Below are positions 26,199 through 36,064 of a DNA stretch of 64,000 nt, piece after piece; the first letter of the stretch is position 1; each line of letters starts with the position of its first letter. Origin of the DNA: Streptomyces griseoluteus. GTDB taxonomy: Bacteria; Actinomycetota; Actinomycetes; Streptomycetales; Streptomycetaceae. The notes under the pieces are model-generated. The model ran no database searches and was not told the origin of the DNA. It worked only from the letters and a program-made list of their open reading frames with translations. The stretch lies in contig NZ_SRRU01000013.1 in the NCBI RefSeq assembly GCF_004784465.1, positions 62,001 through 126,000 of the forward strand, written 5' to 3'. The position numbers were made by a program, and so were the translations under genes.

Positions 26199-28397
26199 CT
26201 ACAACTCCTTGATCCGGACGTCGCGGTACGAGATCACGTCCGACGTGCTGTGCACCTGGAGCCCGATGTACCCGGTCGCATAGCGCCGGCCGTCGGTGCC
26301 GGGGTCACCCTCGCGGGGCGGGGTGAAGACCTGGCCGCCGACATTGTCGAACTCGTTGATGACGACACCGTTGCGCAGGATCGTGAAGTGCTGGCCCTCC
26401 GCGCGGACCTCGTAGTCGTTCCAGGTGCCCTTGGGGGTGACTCCGGCGCCGCCCAGACCCACCCGGTCGAAGCCGTAGACCGAACCCGTCTTGTACATGT
26501 CGCCGGTCGGGCTGTCCAGGATCTGGATCTCGTGCCCGTAATTGATGGCGACCCACTCGGGCCGGGACTCCTCGGGGTGGTTGTGGACGTCGGGGAACCG
26601 GATGAACACCCCGCCGTTGGCGTTGCCCGTGCCGGGAGCGTCGTCGCGGAAGCGGAGCTTGAGCGAGAAGTCGCCGTACTTGCGTTCCGGGAACCACAGC
26701 ATGCCCATGCCCGGCACGGTCGTGCTGCTCGTGATGGCGCCGTCGCCGGTCAGGGCGAACTGCCCGCCGCCGACCTGCTCCCATCTGGACAGGGACGCCT
26801 GCGTGCCGTCGAACAGATCGCGATAACCCTCCGTCTGGCCGGGCTTGCCGATCTTCGACTGCTTGGCCGCCTTGGTGATCTCGTTGAACTCGCGTTGGTC
26901 GATCAGACCGTCCGCAAGGAGCCCGTCGAGCACGCCGTCGACGTGCTTGAGGAACAGCGCCTGCGACGACCAGTCCTTCTCGTCCTCGATCAGCTCGTTG
27001 ATCGTGCACCGGCTGCGCGTCAGCCGGTTCGGCACGCCCGTGTCCACGGTGCCGACGATGACCGTCAGCCGCTCGTCGTACTCGGGACAGGCCGGCGCCG
27101 GGACGCCCCCGCCCTGCGCGACGGTGAAGGTGACGTTCTTGGCGGCGGAGGTGTTCCCCGCCTTGTCCGTCGCCCGGTACGCCACCGTGTGGAAGCCGAG
27201 CCGGTCCACGACCACGGGTGCCGAATACGCCAGATACGGGCCTCCGTCGAGGGAGTACTCGACCCGGGCCACCCCGGACGCGGAGTCGGAGGCGTTGACC
27301 GTCACCCTGGCACTTGTGACGTAGGCCCCGTTGGAGTTGCGGGTGCCGCTCAGGGTCGCCGAGGTCTCCGGCGCGGTCGTGTCCTCGGCGGGCGGGGCCA
27401 CGACCGTGAAGGCCACGGACTTCTCGGCGGACGCGTTCCCCGCCTTGTCGGTCGCCCGGTAGCGCACGGTGTGCGAGCCGACCGCGTGCACCATCACCGG
27501 CGCGGTGTACGGCTGCCAGGCGCCGTCCGTCCCGAGCGCGTACTCGATGGTGTTGACGCCCGACCCGGTGTCCGAGGCGGTCACGGTCACCGTGGCCATG
27601 GTCAGGTAGTTGCCGTCGGCGTCCTTCTCGCCGCTCACCGTCGCGGAGGTCTCCGGCGCGGTCGTGTCGTCCGTCGGCGGGGCGACCACGCTGAAGGTCA
27701 CGGACTTCTCGGCGGACACGTTGCCCGCCTGGTCGGTGGCGCGGTAGCGCACGGTGTGCGAGCCGACCTGGTCGACGACCACCGGCGCGGTGTACGCCTG
27801 CCACGGTCCGTCGGCGCCGACCGCGTACTCGACCGACTTCACGCCGGACGCGTCGTCCGACGCGGACACCGTGACCTTGGCCGAGCCGACATAGGCGCCG
27901 TCGGCGTTCTGCTGCCCCTCGACCTTCGCCGAGGCCGTCGGCGCCGTGGTGTCCTCGCCGCCGGGCTCGGTCACCGTGAGGATGCCCTGCATCTGGCTGT
28001 GGCCGGGGATGCTGCAGAAGTAGCGGTAACGGCCGGGCGTCAGCGTCACGTCGACGGTGTGCTTGCCGCCGCTGTCGTCACCGGGGTTGGCCAGGATGTT
28101 CACCGGCACGTCGTGGTTGTACTCGGGGTCCGACACGTCGAACGTCAGCGTGTGCGGCATGCCGATGTCGTTGCCGGTCGCGGTGCTGTTCTCGAAGACG
28201 AGGGTCGCCGCGCCGGCCACCGCCGTCGTCGGGAAGCTCGCGTACCGGTCGGTGCGGGAACTCGCCGTCCACGTCAGAACCTGGGCCGCCGCCGCGCGGT
28301 CGCCGTCCCGTCCGTACGCGGCCGTCGAGGTGAGCCCCAGCATCAGCAGCAGCGCGCCCAGCAGCGCGGTGTACAGGCGGAGAGGTCGGTGTCTCAC
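26199..28397 (-). CDS. Secreted cupredoxin - (OmpL47-like)x3 - DUF1080 fusion
   Basis: A 732-residue secreted protein. GTG start at 28397 overlaps the stop of the upstream gene (GTGA), so the two are coupled. After the signal (LLGALLLMLGLTSTAAYG), residues about 35-140 form a plastocyanin-like domain with a full type 1 copper set: His in MPHTLTF, then CSIPGHSQM. Three repeats of about 88 residues follow (VEYAVGADGPWQAYTAPV, SHTVRYRATDQAGNVS), OmpL47/Ig-like. A short helical linker (about 425-490) precedes a C-terminal 3-keto-disaccharide hydrolase (DUF1080) domain beginning YRDLFDGTQASLSRWEQ and ending SYRDVRIKEL. It probably acts on sugar oxidised by the partner GSDH, with copper electron transfer as a hypothesis. 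Confidence 0.85.
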   Translation of the reverse strand: MRHRPLRLYTALLGALLLMLGLTSTAAYGRDGDRAAAAQVLTWTASSRTDRYASFPTTAVAGAATLVFENSTATGNDIGMPHTLTFDVSDPEYNHDVPVNILANPGDDSGGKHTVDVTLTPGRYRYFCSIPGHSQMQGILTVTEPGGEDTTAPTASAKVEGQQNADGAYVGSAKVTVSASDDASGVKSVEYAVGADGPWQAYTAPVVVDQVGSHTVRYRATDQAGNVSAEKSVTFSVVAPPTDDTTAPETSATVSGEKDADGNYLTMATVTVTASDTGSGVNTIEYALGTDGAWQPYTAPVMVHAVGSHTVRYRATDKAGNASAEKSVAFTVVAPPAEDTTAPETSATLSGTRNSNGAYVTSARVTVNASDSASGVARVEYSLDGGPYLAYSAPVVVDRLGFHTVAYRATDKAGNTSAAKNVTFTVAQGGGVPAPACPEYDERLTVIVGTVDTGVPNRLTRSRCTINELIEDEKDWSSQALFLKHVDGVLDGLLADGLIDQREFNEITKAAKQSKIGKPGQTEGYRDLFDGTQASLSRWEQVGGGQFALTGDGAITSSTTVPGMGMLWFPERKYGDFSLKLRFRDDAPGTGNANGGVFIRFPDVHNHPEESRPEWVAINYGHEIQILDSPTGDMYKTGSVYGFDRVGLGGAGVTPKGTWNDYEVRAEGQHFTILRNGVVINEFDNVGGQVFTPPREGDPGTDGRRYATGYIGLQVHSTSDVISYRDVRIKEL

Positions 28398-30871
28398 TGT
28401 GCCGCCTTCCTGGCCAGATCCTTCGCGGCGGGCGTGGCCGCGCCGCCGGTGTACGTCACGCGCCACAGCGCGGACTGGGAGTCGGAGGTGAAGAAGCCGC
28501 GGCCGTAGTCGAGGACGTAGAGCGAACCGTCCGGCGCGAACTTCCAGTCCATGAGGTTGCGGATGCCGCCCTGCCCGACCGGGATGATCTTCTTCAGCGA
28601 CTCCGCCGTGACGGGCAGGCCGCCCTTGCCGACCGTCTTCGGGTCGGTGAGCACCGCGTGGCGCGGGTTGTCCGCGTCGTAGAAGTCACCGACGAACCAC
28701 TTGCCGTCCCAGTACTCCGGCCACGCCCCGGAGCCGGCCTTCGCCGCGTCGTAGCGGTAGACCGGGCCGTCCATGGTGGCCTGGCCGCCGCCCTTCAGCC
28801 ACGGCAGGAGATAGGTGGCCTCCTCGTTCTTGTAGCTCGGCACGCCCGCCGCGTTGCGCGGGAAGTCGGGGGCGCCTCCTTGTGGGGAGTACCAGATGGT
28901 GTTGCCGGTGACGGGCGGGAGGTTCACCAGGCCGTCGTTGTTCGGCGACTCGTTCTTCGGGGCGTCGCAGTCGTACCAGCCCAGCGGCTTGGTCGGGTCC
29001 GGCAGGTTGCGGTCGCGGTAGGGCTGCTTGTTGCCCATGCAGAACGGCCAGCCGTGATTGCCCGCCTTGGTGATCGCGGCGAACGTGTCGTACTTCGCCG
29101 GCCCCCAGGTGGTGCTCGGCGCGCCCGCGTCGGGGCCGACCCAGCCCGCGTAGAGGATGTCGGTCTTCTTGTCGACGGAGATCCGCGCCGGGTTCCGTAC
29201 ACCCATCACATAGATCTCGCCGCGGGTCTTCCCGCCGCCCTCGTCCTGCTCCTTGCCGGTGAAGAGGTTGCCCTCGGGCAGGGTGTACGTGCCGTCGGGC
29301 TCCGGGTGGATGCGCAGGATCTTGCCGTTGAGGTTGTGGGTGTTGCCCGCGGTGCGGCGGGCGTCGGCGAAGGAGAGGCCCTTGTAGTTGGGCTGCGGGT
29401 TGTTGCCGGAGTAACCGTCGCTGAAACCGGAGGAGTTGTTGTCACCGGTGGCGATGTAGAGGTTGCCTTTGGAGTCCCAGGCCATCCCGCCGCCCGCATG
29501 GCAGCAACTGTGCACCTGTACCGGCCACTTGAGGAGGACCTTCTCCGAGGCCAGGTCGAGCTTGTTGGTGGCGCGGTCCAGCGTGAAGCGGGAGACGCGG
29601 CGTTCGGCCACCTGCTTGTCGCGGTCGAGGCCGGAGTGCGGGGTGTAGTGGAGGTACACCCAGCCGTTGGACTCGAAGCCGGGGTCCAGCTCGATGCCGA
29701 GCAACCCCTCCTCGACCTTGGTCAGTTCGTCACCCCCGCCCTTGTTGCCGAAGACGGTGAGGGCGCCCGCGAGCGTGACCTTCTTCGTGGCGGGGTCGTA
29801 GACGTGGATCTGGCCGGTGCCCTTGCCGATGTCGGGGTTGTTCCAGTCGGTGACGACCGGCGCCTCGTTGGTGCCGCCGCCCCGGCCGATGTACAGCACC
29901 CGTCCGTCGGGCGCCACGACCAGGCCGTGCGGCTCGCCGATCTGGTCCTGCTGACCGGGCTGGTTCGGCTGAGTGACGCGCACCGCCGAGTAGTTGGCGT
30001 CGATCGTGGCCTTGCAGTCGGCGCGCGAGAGGCGGGTGGTCCACAGCAGGGCGCCTCGCAGATGGTCGCGGAAGTCGGTCTCCGCGAACGACTCCACCGT
30101 GCCGCCCATGCCCGTGTAGAAGGACCGGCCGCCGGAGTAGTCCCGGCACCAGGAGACCGGGTGGTCCACCCCGTTCGCCCCGGTGCCCGGCCGGTAGCTG
30201 CTCTCCCGGACCTTGGCGACGGTGTGCACCTTGCCGGTCGGGTTGCTCGCCCAGTTGAACCACTTGTCGGGCCGCTTCCACTCCAGCGGCAGCCCCCTGG
30301 TGGCCGGATGACTCCGGTCCGGGATCTCCACGGTGGCCCGCTGTACGGCGGCAGGGCTCGCGCTCGCGGGCCGGGCGCCGATCAGACCGGTGAACCAGTC
30401 GGAGTACGGCTCCGTCCGCGCCGCGTCATGGATGCCGAGAAAGCCGCCGCCGGCCTTCAGATACGCTTCGAGACCCGCCTCCTGCTCGGGATCGAGCACG
30501 TCCCCGCCACCGGTCAGGAACACCACGGCGTTGAAGGTGCCCAGCCGCTTCTCGTTGGTGAAGACCGAGGCGTCGTCCGTCGCCACGGTCTTGAACCGCT
30601 GATCCTCGGGACCGGTCAGACCGATGGACTCGATGGCCTCGATACCGGCGTCGACGGTCGGTGACTCCTCGGCGGCCGAGGCGTGGAAGACGAGCACTTT
30701 GACGTGTCTGCCGCCCGGCGGCGAGGGCAGGGCCGACGCCTGCGGCTCCGGGAACGGACTGGCCGTGGCCGCGGTGCCGCCGCTCAGCAGGGATGCAGCC
30801 AGGGCTCCGGCCGCCAGGGCCGCCGCCGCTGTCCGCCGGGATCTCGACCGGTGATGTGGTGCGCTCTGCAT
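28394..30871 (-). CDS. Secreted ThuA - GSDH (PQQ sugar dehydrogenase) fusion
   Basis: An 825-residue exported protein (RRTAAAALAAGALAASLL signal). Residues about 55-285 are a ThuA domain (VFHASAAEESPT, GFLGIHDAART, SFYTGMGGTVESF). Residues about 300-815 are a beta-propeller of the soluble glucose/sorbosone dehydrogenase type (GLVVAPDGRVLYIGR, CCHAGGGMAWDSKGNLYIATGDN, MDWKFAPDGSLYVLDYG), usually PQQ and calcium dependent. It probably oxidises a carbohydrate outside the membrane. First gene of a two-gene operon with the cupredoxin/DUF1080 protein, which has a copper site that could accept electrons. A GGAGGG site lies about 10 bases upstream. Confidence 0.87.
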   Translation of the reverse strand: MQSAPHHRSRSRRTAAAALAAGALAASLLSGGTAATASPFPEPQASALPSPPGGRHVKVLVFHASAAEESPTVDAGIEAIESIGLTGPEDQRFKTVATDDASVFTNEKRLGTFNAVVFLTGGGDVLDPEQEAGLEAYLKAGGGFLGIHDAARTEPYSDWFTGLIGARPASASPAAVQRATVEIPDRSHPATRGLPLEWKRPDKWFNWASNPTGKVHTVAKVRESSYRPGTGANGVDHPVSWCRDYSGGRSFYTGMGGTVESFAETDFRDHLRGALLWTTRLSRADCKATIDANYSAVRVTQPNQPGQQDQIGEPHGLVVAPDGRVLYIGRGGGTNEAPVVTDWNNPDIGKGTGQIHVYDPATKKVTLAGALTVFGNKGGGDELTKVEEGLLGIELDPGFESNGWVYLHYTPHSGLDRDKQVAERRVSRFTLDRATNKLDLASEKVLLKWPVQVHSCCHAGGGMAWDSKGNLYIATGDNNSSGFSDGYSGNNPQPNYKGLSFADARRTAGNTHNLNGKILRIHPEPDGTYTLPEGNLFTGKEQDEGGGKTRGEIYVMGVRNPARISVDKKTDILYAGWVGPDAGAPSTTWGPAKYDTFAAITKAGNHGWPFCMGNKQPYRDRNLPDPTKPLGWYDCDAPKNESPNNDGLVNLPPVTGNTIWYSPQGGAPDFPRNAAGVPSYKNEEATYLLPWLKGGGQATMDGPVYRYDAAKAGSGAWPEYWDGKWFVGDFYDADNPRHAVLTDPKTVGKGGLPVTAESLKKIIPVGQGGIRNLMDWKFAPDGSLYVLDYGRGFFTSDSQSALWRVTYTGGAATPAAKDLARKAAQ

Positions 30872-31073
30872 GGGTCACCCACCCTCCGTGGTCTCAGCAA
30901 CAGCGCCAGAAGCTAGACGCCTTTCGCCGACCCGCCAATAGCTATGGACGGAATCTCACCAACTTTGTCCTGGGTGTGGATAAACGGGATGCGCGCCTCT
31001 ACCGTGACCGTCCCCGGGGGCCCGCCCCCGCCCGTCTCCTCACAGCACTCCGCACAGGACTGGAGAGACCGGT

Positions 31074-32051
31074 ATGGCTCTGGACAGAAGGACTTTCGGG
31101 CGACGGCTGCTGGCCGGCGGTGTGGTCGCCGCCACCGGTACGGCAACGTTGTCGGTGGCCTCCGCCCCCTCGGCGGCGGAACCCTCCCCGCCCGCCGCCC
31201 CGGCAGGCGGCCAGGTGCGCCACCTCAAGCTCTACGCCGAGAAACTGCCGGGCGGACAGCTCGGCTACGGCCTTGAGAAGGGCAGGGCGACCGTACCGGG
31301 ACCGCTCATCGAGCTGGTCGAGGGCGACACCCTGCACATCGAGTTCGAGAACCTCACCGACACCGACGCGAGCCTCCACGTCCACGGCGTCGACTACGAC
31401 ATCGCCAACGACGGCACCCGGATGACGGGCAGCCATGTCGAGCCCGGCGGCACCCGCACCTACACCTGGCGCACCCACGCCCCCGGCCGGCGCAAGGACG
31501 GCACCTGGCAGGCGGGCAGCGCCGGTTACTGGCACTACCACGACCACGTCGTGGGCACCGACCACGGAACCGGCGGCATCCGCAAGGGCCTGTACGGCCC
31601 GGTCGTCGTACGCCGGAAGGGCGACCTTCTGCCGGACAAGCAGTTCACGATCGTCTTCAACGACATGACGATCAACAACAGGACGGCGGGGGAGACCCCG
31701 GACTTCGAGGCCACGGTGGGCGATCGCGTCGAGATCATCATGATCACGCACGGCGAGTACTACCACACCTTCCACCTGCACGGTCACCGCTGGGCCGACA
31801 ACCGCACGGGCCTTTTGACCGGCCCCGACGACCCCAGCCGGATCGTCGACAACAAGATCACCGGGCCCGCCGACTCCTTCGGCTTCCAGGTCGTCGCGGG
31901 CGAACACGCCGGCGCCGGCGCCTGGATGTACCACTGCCATGTCCAGAGCCACTCCGACATGGGGATGGCCGGACTGTTCCTGGTGGCGAAGCCCGACGGC
32001 ACCGTACCGGGCCACACGGGACACCACACCGCCGCGCACCACACCCACTGA
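31074..32051 (+). CDS. Small two-domain laccase (SLAC-type multicopper oxidase)
   Basis: A 325-residue multicopper oxidase of the two-domain type, matching the length of Streptomyces SLAC (about 340). A Tat signal (LDRRTFGRRLLAGG) precedes two cupredoxin domains. Copper ligands are visible: H102-x-H104 (LHVHG), H155-D-H157 (WHYHDH), HTFHLHGH and HCHVQSHSDMGM in domain 2. It oxidises phenols and dyes and may serve in copper tolerance and morphology. It diverges from the ThuA-GSDH operon across 202 bases. Active as a homotrimer by analogy with SLAC. Confidence 0.93.
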   Translation: MALDRRTFGRRLLAGGVVAATGTATLSVASAPSAAEPSPPAAPAGGQVRHLKLYAEKLPGGQLGYGLEKGRATVPGPLIELVEGDTLHIEFENLTDTDASLHVHGVDYDIANDGTRMTGSHVEPGGTRTYTWRTHAPGRRKDGTWQAGSAGYWHYHDHVVGTDHGTGGIRKGLYGPVVVRRKGDLLPDKQFTIVFNDMTINNRTAGETPDFEATVGDRVEIIMITHGEYYHTFHLHGHRWADNRTGLLTGPDDPSRIVDNKITGPADSFGFQVVAGEHAGAGAWMYHCHVQSHSDMGMAGLFLVAKPDGTVPGHTGHHTAAHHTH

Positions 32052-32188
32052 CGCCCCCGGCCTTTGTCCTGTGAGTGGAGAAAGTGAGCACGAATTCCCG
32101 CGCTACTTCTTCCCAGCCCCGGCAGCCGCTGCTACGTTCCCCCCGAAAGAACGCGACGGACGGCCGGTACCGAGGCGGGGAGGGACTC

Positions 32189-33379
32189 GTGAGACGCATG
32201 ACGGCACGACCCGCCAACGCCCACCAGGCCCGGCTGCTCCGCATGCTGCGCGACGAGGGTCCCAACTCCCGCGCCCAGCTGGGTGACCAGATCGAACTGT
32301 CCCGGTCCAAGCTGGCCGTGGAGGTGGACCGGCTCCTGCAGACCGGGCTCATCGTGGCCGACGGACTCGCCGCCTCGCGCGGCGGGCGCCGCTCCCACAA
32401 TCTGCGGCTCGCCCCGAACCTGCGCTTCCTCGGCATCGACATCGGCGCGACCTCGGTCGACGTCGCCGTCACCAACGCCGAACTCGAAGTGCTGGGCCAC
32501 CTCAACCAGCCCATGGACGTACGCGAGGGCCCGGTCGCGGTCTTCGAGCACGTCCTCGCCATGGCGGCCAAGCTCCGCTCCTCCGGTCTCGTGGAGGGGT
32601 TCGACGGCGCCGGCATCGGCGTACCGGGCCCCGTCCGCTTCCCGGAGGGGGTGCCGGTCGCCCCGCCGATCATGCCGGGCTGGGACGGCTTCCCCGTGCG
32701 GGAGGCGCTCAGCCAGGAACTCGGCTGCCCCGTCATGGTCGACAACGACGTGAACCTGATGGCCATGGGGGAGCAGCACGCGGGCGTCGCCCGCACGGCA
32801 GCCGACTTCCTCTGCGTCAAGATCGGCACCGGCATCGGCTGCGGCATCGTGGTCGGCGGCGAGGTCTACCGGGGGGCCACGGGCAGCGCGGGCGACATCG
32901 GCCACATCCAGGCCGTACCCGACGGCCGCGCCTGCGCCTGCGGCAACCGTGGCTGCCTGGAGGCCCACTTCAGCGGCGCGGCGCTCGCCCGCGACGCCAT
33001 GGACGCGGCCAGTCAGGGGCTCTCGGCCGAACTCGCCTCCCGCCTGGAGACGCACGGCACTCTCAGCGCCGTCGACATCGCGGCCGCGGCCGCCGCCGGC
33101 GACACCGTCTCGCTCGACCTCATCCGGGAGGGCGGCACCCGTACCGGCCAGGTCATCGCGGGCCTGGTCAGCTTCTTCAACCCCTCTCTCGTGGTGATCG
33201 GCGGCGGGGTGACCGGCCTCGGCCACACCCTGCTCGCCGCGATCCGCACCCAGGTCTACCGCCAGTCACTGCCGCTCGCGACCGGCAACCTGCCCATCGT
33301 CCTCGGTGAGCTGGGCCAGAACGCCGGAGTCATCGGCGGCGCCCGCCTCATCAGCGACCACCTGTTCTCCCCAGCGTGA
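32189..33379 (+). CDS. ROK-family transcriptional repressor
   Basis: A 396-residue ROK regulator: N-terminal winged helix (LRDEGPNSRAQLGDQIELSRSKL) and C-terminal sugar-kinase-like domain with GIDIGATSVDVAVTN, the zinc motif near CACGNRGCLEAHFSG, and GIGVPGPV. I use GTG 32189 with GGAGGG five bases upstream; ATG 32198 is possible. Immediately upstream of the sugar ABC operon on the same strand, with only a small hairpin between, so it is very likely the local repressor whose inducer is the imported sugar or its phosphate. It probably also controls the nearby secreted sugar oxidation genes. Confidence 0.87.
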   Translation: MRRMTARPANAHQARLLRMLRDEGPNSRAQLGDQIELSRSKLAVEVDRLLQTGLIVADGLAASRGGRRSHNLRLAPNLRFLGIDIGATSVDVAVTNAELEVLGHLNQPMDVREGPVAVFEHVLAMAAKLRSSGLVEGFDGAGIGVPGPVRFPEGVPVAPPIMPGWDGFPVREALSQELGCPVMVDNDVNLMAMGEQHAGVARTAADFLCVKIGTGIGCGIVVGGEVYRGATGSAGDIGHIQAVPDGRACACGNRGCLEAHFSGAALARDAMDAASQGLSAELASRLETHGTLSAVDIAAAAAAGDTVSLDLIREGGTRTGQVIAGLVSFFNPSLVVIGGGVTGLGHTLLAAIRTQVYRQSLPLATGNLPIVLGELGQNAGVIGGARLISDHLFSPA

Positions 33380-33384
33380 CCACG

Positions 33385-33407
33385 CCGTCCGGCACCCCGC
33401 CGGACGG
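33385..33407 (+). terminator. Hairpin between ROK and ABC genes
   Basis: 9-bp arms (33385-33393, 33399-33407) with a 5-base loop, 5 bases after the ROK stop. Could be a terminator or attenuator, giving the ABC operon partly independent expression. Confidence 0.5.
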
Positions 33408-33513
33408 CCCGCAGGAAACAGCGCCACCGCACCGCTCCGTTCTGCCCCGGTACGCCCCGTCCACCGGCGTACCGCCCTGAAACAGGCCCGCACGCCCGCC
33501 GAGGGGAATCCAC

Positions 33514-35031
33514 ATGGCACCAGAACCACCCCTGCTCAGCATGACCGGCATCACCAAGGCGTTCCCCGGCGTCCGGGCACTCGACGGTGTCGACCTCGAC
33601 GTGCAGGAGGGCGAGGTGCACTGCCTGCTCGGCCAGAACGGCGCGGGCAAGTCCACCCTCATCAAGGTCCTCGCGGGCGCCCACCAGCCCGACACCGGAA
33701 CCATCCACTGGCGCGGCGGCCCCGTCACCCTCCGCTCGCCCATGGCCGCGATGCGCCTGGGCATCGCCACCATCTACCAGGAACTCGACCTGGTGGAGCA
33801 CCTGTCGGTCGCCGAGAACATCCACCTGGGCCACGAACCCACCAGGGCGGGATTCGTCGTACGGCGGCGCACGGCACGCACCTCGACGGCCGCGCTGCTG
33901 CGCCGGCTCGGGCACTCCGAGATCGAACCGGGGCGCCTGGTGGGTCAGTTGTCCGCCGCGCAGCAGCAGATCGTCTCCATGGCACGGGCGCTGTCCCACG
34001 ACGTGCGGCTCATCGTGATGGACGAACCGTCCGCCGCGCTCGACCCCGACGAGGTCGACAACCTCTTCCGCGTGGTCACCGGACTCACCGCCGAGGGCGT
34101 CGCCGTCGTCTACATCTCGCACCGGCTGGACGAGATCCGCCGTATCGGCGACCGCGTGACCGTACTGAAGGACGGCCGGGCGGTGGCCCGCGGACTGCCT
34201 GCGAAGACCACGCCGACCCGCGAGGTCGTCACCCTGATGACGGGCCGCGACGTCGAGTACGTCTTTCCCCCGCGCCCGGCCGAACCCCCCACCGGGGAAG
34301 CCGCATTGGAGGTGCGGGGCCTCGCCCGCAACGGTGAGTTCGACCCGCTCGACCTCGTGGTGCGGCCGGGCGAGATCGTCGGGATCGCCGGGCTCGTCGG
34401 CTCCGGCCGCTCGGAGATCCTGGAGACGGTCTACGGCGCCCGCAAGCCCGACGCCGGCCACGTCCTGGTCGGCGGCCGGCCGGTCCGGCCCGGCAGCGTA
34501 CGCGCCGCCGTGCGCGCCGGGATAGGGCTGGCCCCGGAGGAACGCAAGGCGCAGGCCCTGCTCATGCTGGAGTCCGTCACCCGCAATGTCTCGGTGTCCA
34601 CCCTCTCCCGCTTCGCCCGCGCCGGCTGGATCGACCGGCGCGCCGAGCTGGGCGCCGCGCGCGCCGCGACCCGCGAGCTGTCGCTGCGCCCGGACAACCC
34701 GGCCGTCCCCGTCCGCACCCTCTCCGGCGGCAACCAGCAGAAGGCCGTCCTCGCCCGCTGGCTGCTGCGCGGCTGCCGGGTGCTGCTGCTCGACGAGCCC
34801 ACCCGCGGCGTCGACGTCGGCGCCCGCGCCGAGCTGTACGCCGTGGTCCGCCGGCTCGCCGACGAGGGCCTCGCCGTGCTGCTGGTCTCCAGCGAGGTGC
34901 CCGAGGTCCTCGGCCTCGCCGACCGTGTCCTGGTGCTCAGAGAAGGCCACGTCGTCCACGAGGCACCCGCCCGCGAACTCGACGAGCACCGCGTACTCGA
35001 CCTCGTCATGGAAGGAAGCCCGGCGTCATGA
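33514..35031 (+). CDS. Sugar ABC transporter ATPase, RbsA/XylG type (tandem NBD)
   Basis: A 505-residue protein with two ATPase halves. The first has an intact Walker A (GQNGAGKST) and Walker B (LIVMDEPS). The second has a degenerate Walker A (GLVGSGRSEIL) with a canonical signature (LSGGNQQKAVLARW), as usual in CUT2 importers, and ends with VLVLREGHVV. It supplies energy for importing a monosaccharide or cyclitol with the next two genes. The stop overlaps the permease start (ATGA). Confidence 0.9.
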   Translation: MAPEPPLLSMTGITKAFPGVRALDGVDLDVQEGEVHCLLGQNGAGKSTLIKVLAGAHQPDTGTIHWRGGPVTLRSPMAAMRLGIATIYQELDLVEHLSVAENIHLGHEPTRAGFVVRRRTARTSTAALLRRLGHSEIEPGRLVGQLSAAQQQIVSMARALSHDVRLIVMDEPSAALDPDEVDNLFRVVTGLTAEGVAVVYISHRLDEIRRIGDRVTVLKDGRAVARGLPAKTTPTREVVTLMTGRDVEYVFPPRPAEPPTGEAALEVRGLARNGEFDPLDLVVRPGEIVGIAGLVGSGRSEILETVYGARKPDAGHVLVGGRPVRPGSVRAAVRAGIGLAPEERKAQALLMLESVTRNVSVSTLSRFARAGWIDRRAELGAARAATRELSLRPDNPAVPVRTLSGGNQQKAVLARWLLRGCRVLLLDEPTRGVDVGARAELYAVVRRLADEGLAVLLVSSEVPEVLGLADRVLVLREGHVVHEAPARELDEHRVLDLVMEGSPAS

Positions 35032-36047
35032 CGCAGCCCGTCTCCCCGCCCCGGTACGACAGCGGCAAGGCGCCCGCGGCCGCGCGGCCCCCCGCCTGGC
35101 GCACGCTCGCGGCCCGTGCCGATGTCCGGACCCTCTCCCTGCTCGGCGTCCTCGCCGTCCTGACCGTGATCGGCGGGGTCACCAAGCCGGACGAGTTCCT
35201 CGACACCCGCAACCTCCAGCTCGTCCTCACCCAGGCGTCCGTGATCGGGGTCGTCACCGTCGGCATGACCTTCGTCATCACCTCCGGCGGCATCGACCTG
35301 TCGGTCGGCGCGATCGTCGCCCTCGCCTCGGTGTGGGCGACCACGGTGGCGACCCAGGAGTACGGGTTCGCGGGCATCCTCTTCACGGCGCTCGCCGTCG
35401 GCGTGGGCTGCGGCCTGGTCAACGGCCTCCTCGTCGCCTACGGCGGCATGGTCCCCTTCATCGCCACCCTGGCCATGCTCGCCTCGGCACGCGGACTCGC
35501 CCTCCAGATCACCGACGGACGCACCCAGATCGTCACCGTCGACTCCGTCCTCGGCCTCGGCGAGCGCGACGCCTACGTTCTCGGTATCCCGCCGCTGGTC
35601 CTGGTCTTCGCCGTCGTCACCGTCATCGGCTGGCTCGTGCTGAACCGGACCACCTTCGGCCGCCGCACCGTCGCGGTCGGCGGCAACGCGGAGGCGGCCC
35701 GCCTGGCCGGCATCGACGTCCGCCGCCAGCGCCTCTACCTCTACCTGCTCTCCGGACTGTGCTGCGGCATCGCGGCCTTCCTGCTGATCATCCTGGCCGG
35801 CTCGGGCCAGAACACCAACGGCAACCTCTACGAACTCGACGCCATCGCCGCCGCCATCATCGGCGGCACCCTGCTCAGCGGCGGCCGGGGCACCATCACC
35901 GGCTCGGTGCTGGGCGTGCTGATCTTCACCACGATCACCGACATCTTCGCCCTGAACAACCTGCAGAGCGACGTCCAGCAGATCGCCAAGGGCGCGATCA
36001 TCGTCGCCGCCGTGCTGGTCCAGCGCCGTACCGCGAGCACGACCTGA
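35028..36047 (+). CDS. Sugar ABC transporter permease, RbsC type
   Basis: A 339-residue membrane protein with about 8-10 helices. It contains TFVITSGGIDLSVGAIVAL, the marker of the ribose/xylose/cyclitol (CUT2) permeases, and GGTLLSGGRGTITGSVLG near the C-terminus. A hydrophilic tail of about 30 residues precedes the first helix. It homodimerises with the ATPase in the membrane. Translationally coupled with the ATPase gene and followed after 17 bases by the binding-protein gene. Confidence 0.9.
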   Translation: MTQPVSPPRYDSGKAPAAARPPAWRTLAARADVRTLSLLGVLAVLTVIGGVTKPDEFLDTRNLQLVLTQASVIGVVTVGMTFVITSGGIDLSVGAIVALASVWATTVATQEYGFAGILFTALAVGVGCGLVNGLLVAYGGMVPFIATLAMLASARGLALQITDGRTQIVTVDSVLGLGERDAYVLGIPPLVLVFAVVTVIGWLVLNRTTFGRRTVAVGGNAEAARLAGIDVRRQRLYLYLLSGLCCGIAAFLLIILAGSGQNTNGNLYELDAIAAAIIGGTLLSGGRGTITGSVLGVLIFTTITDIFALNNLQSDVQQIAKGAIIVAAVLVQRRTASTT

Positions 36048-36064
36048 GGAAAGGGTTCACCGCC

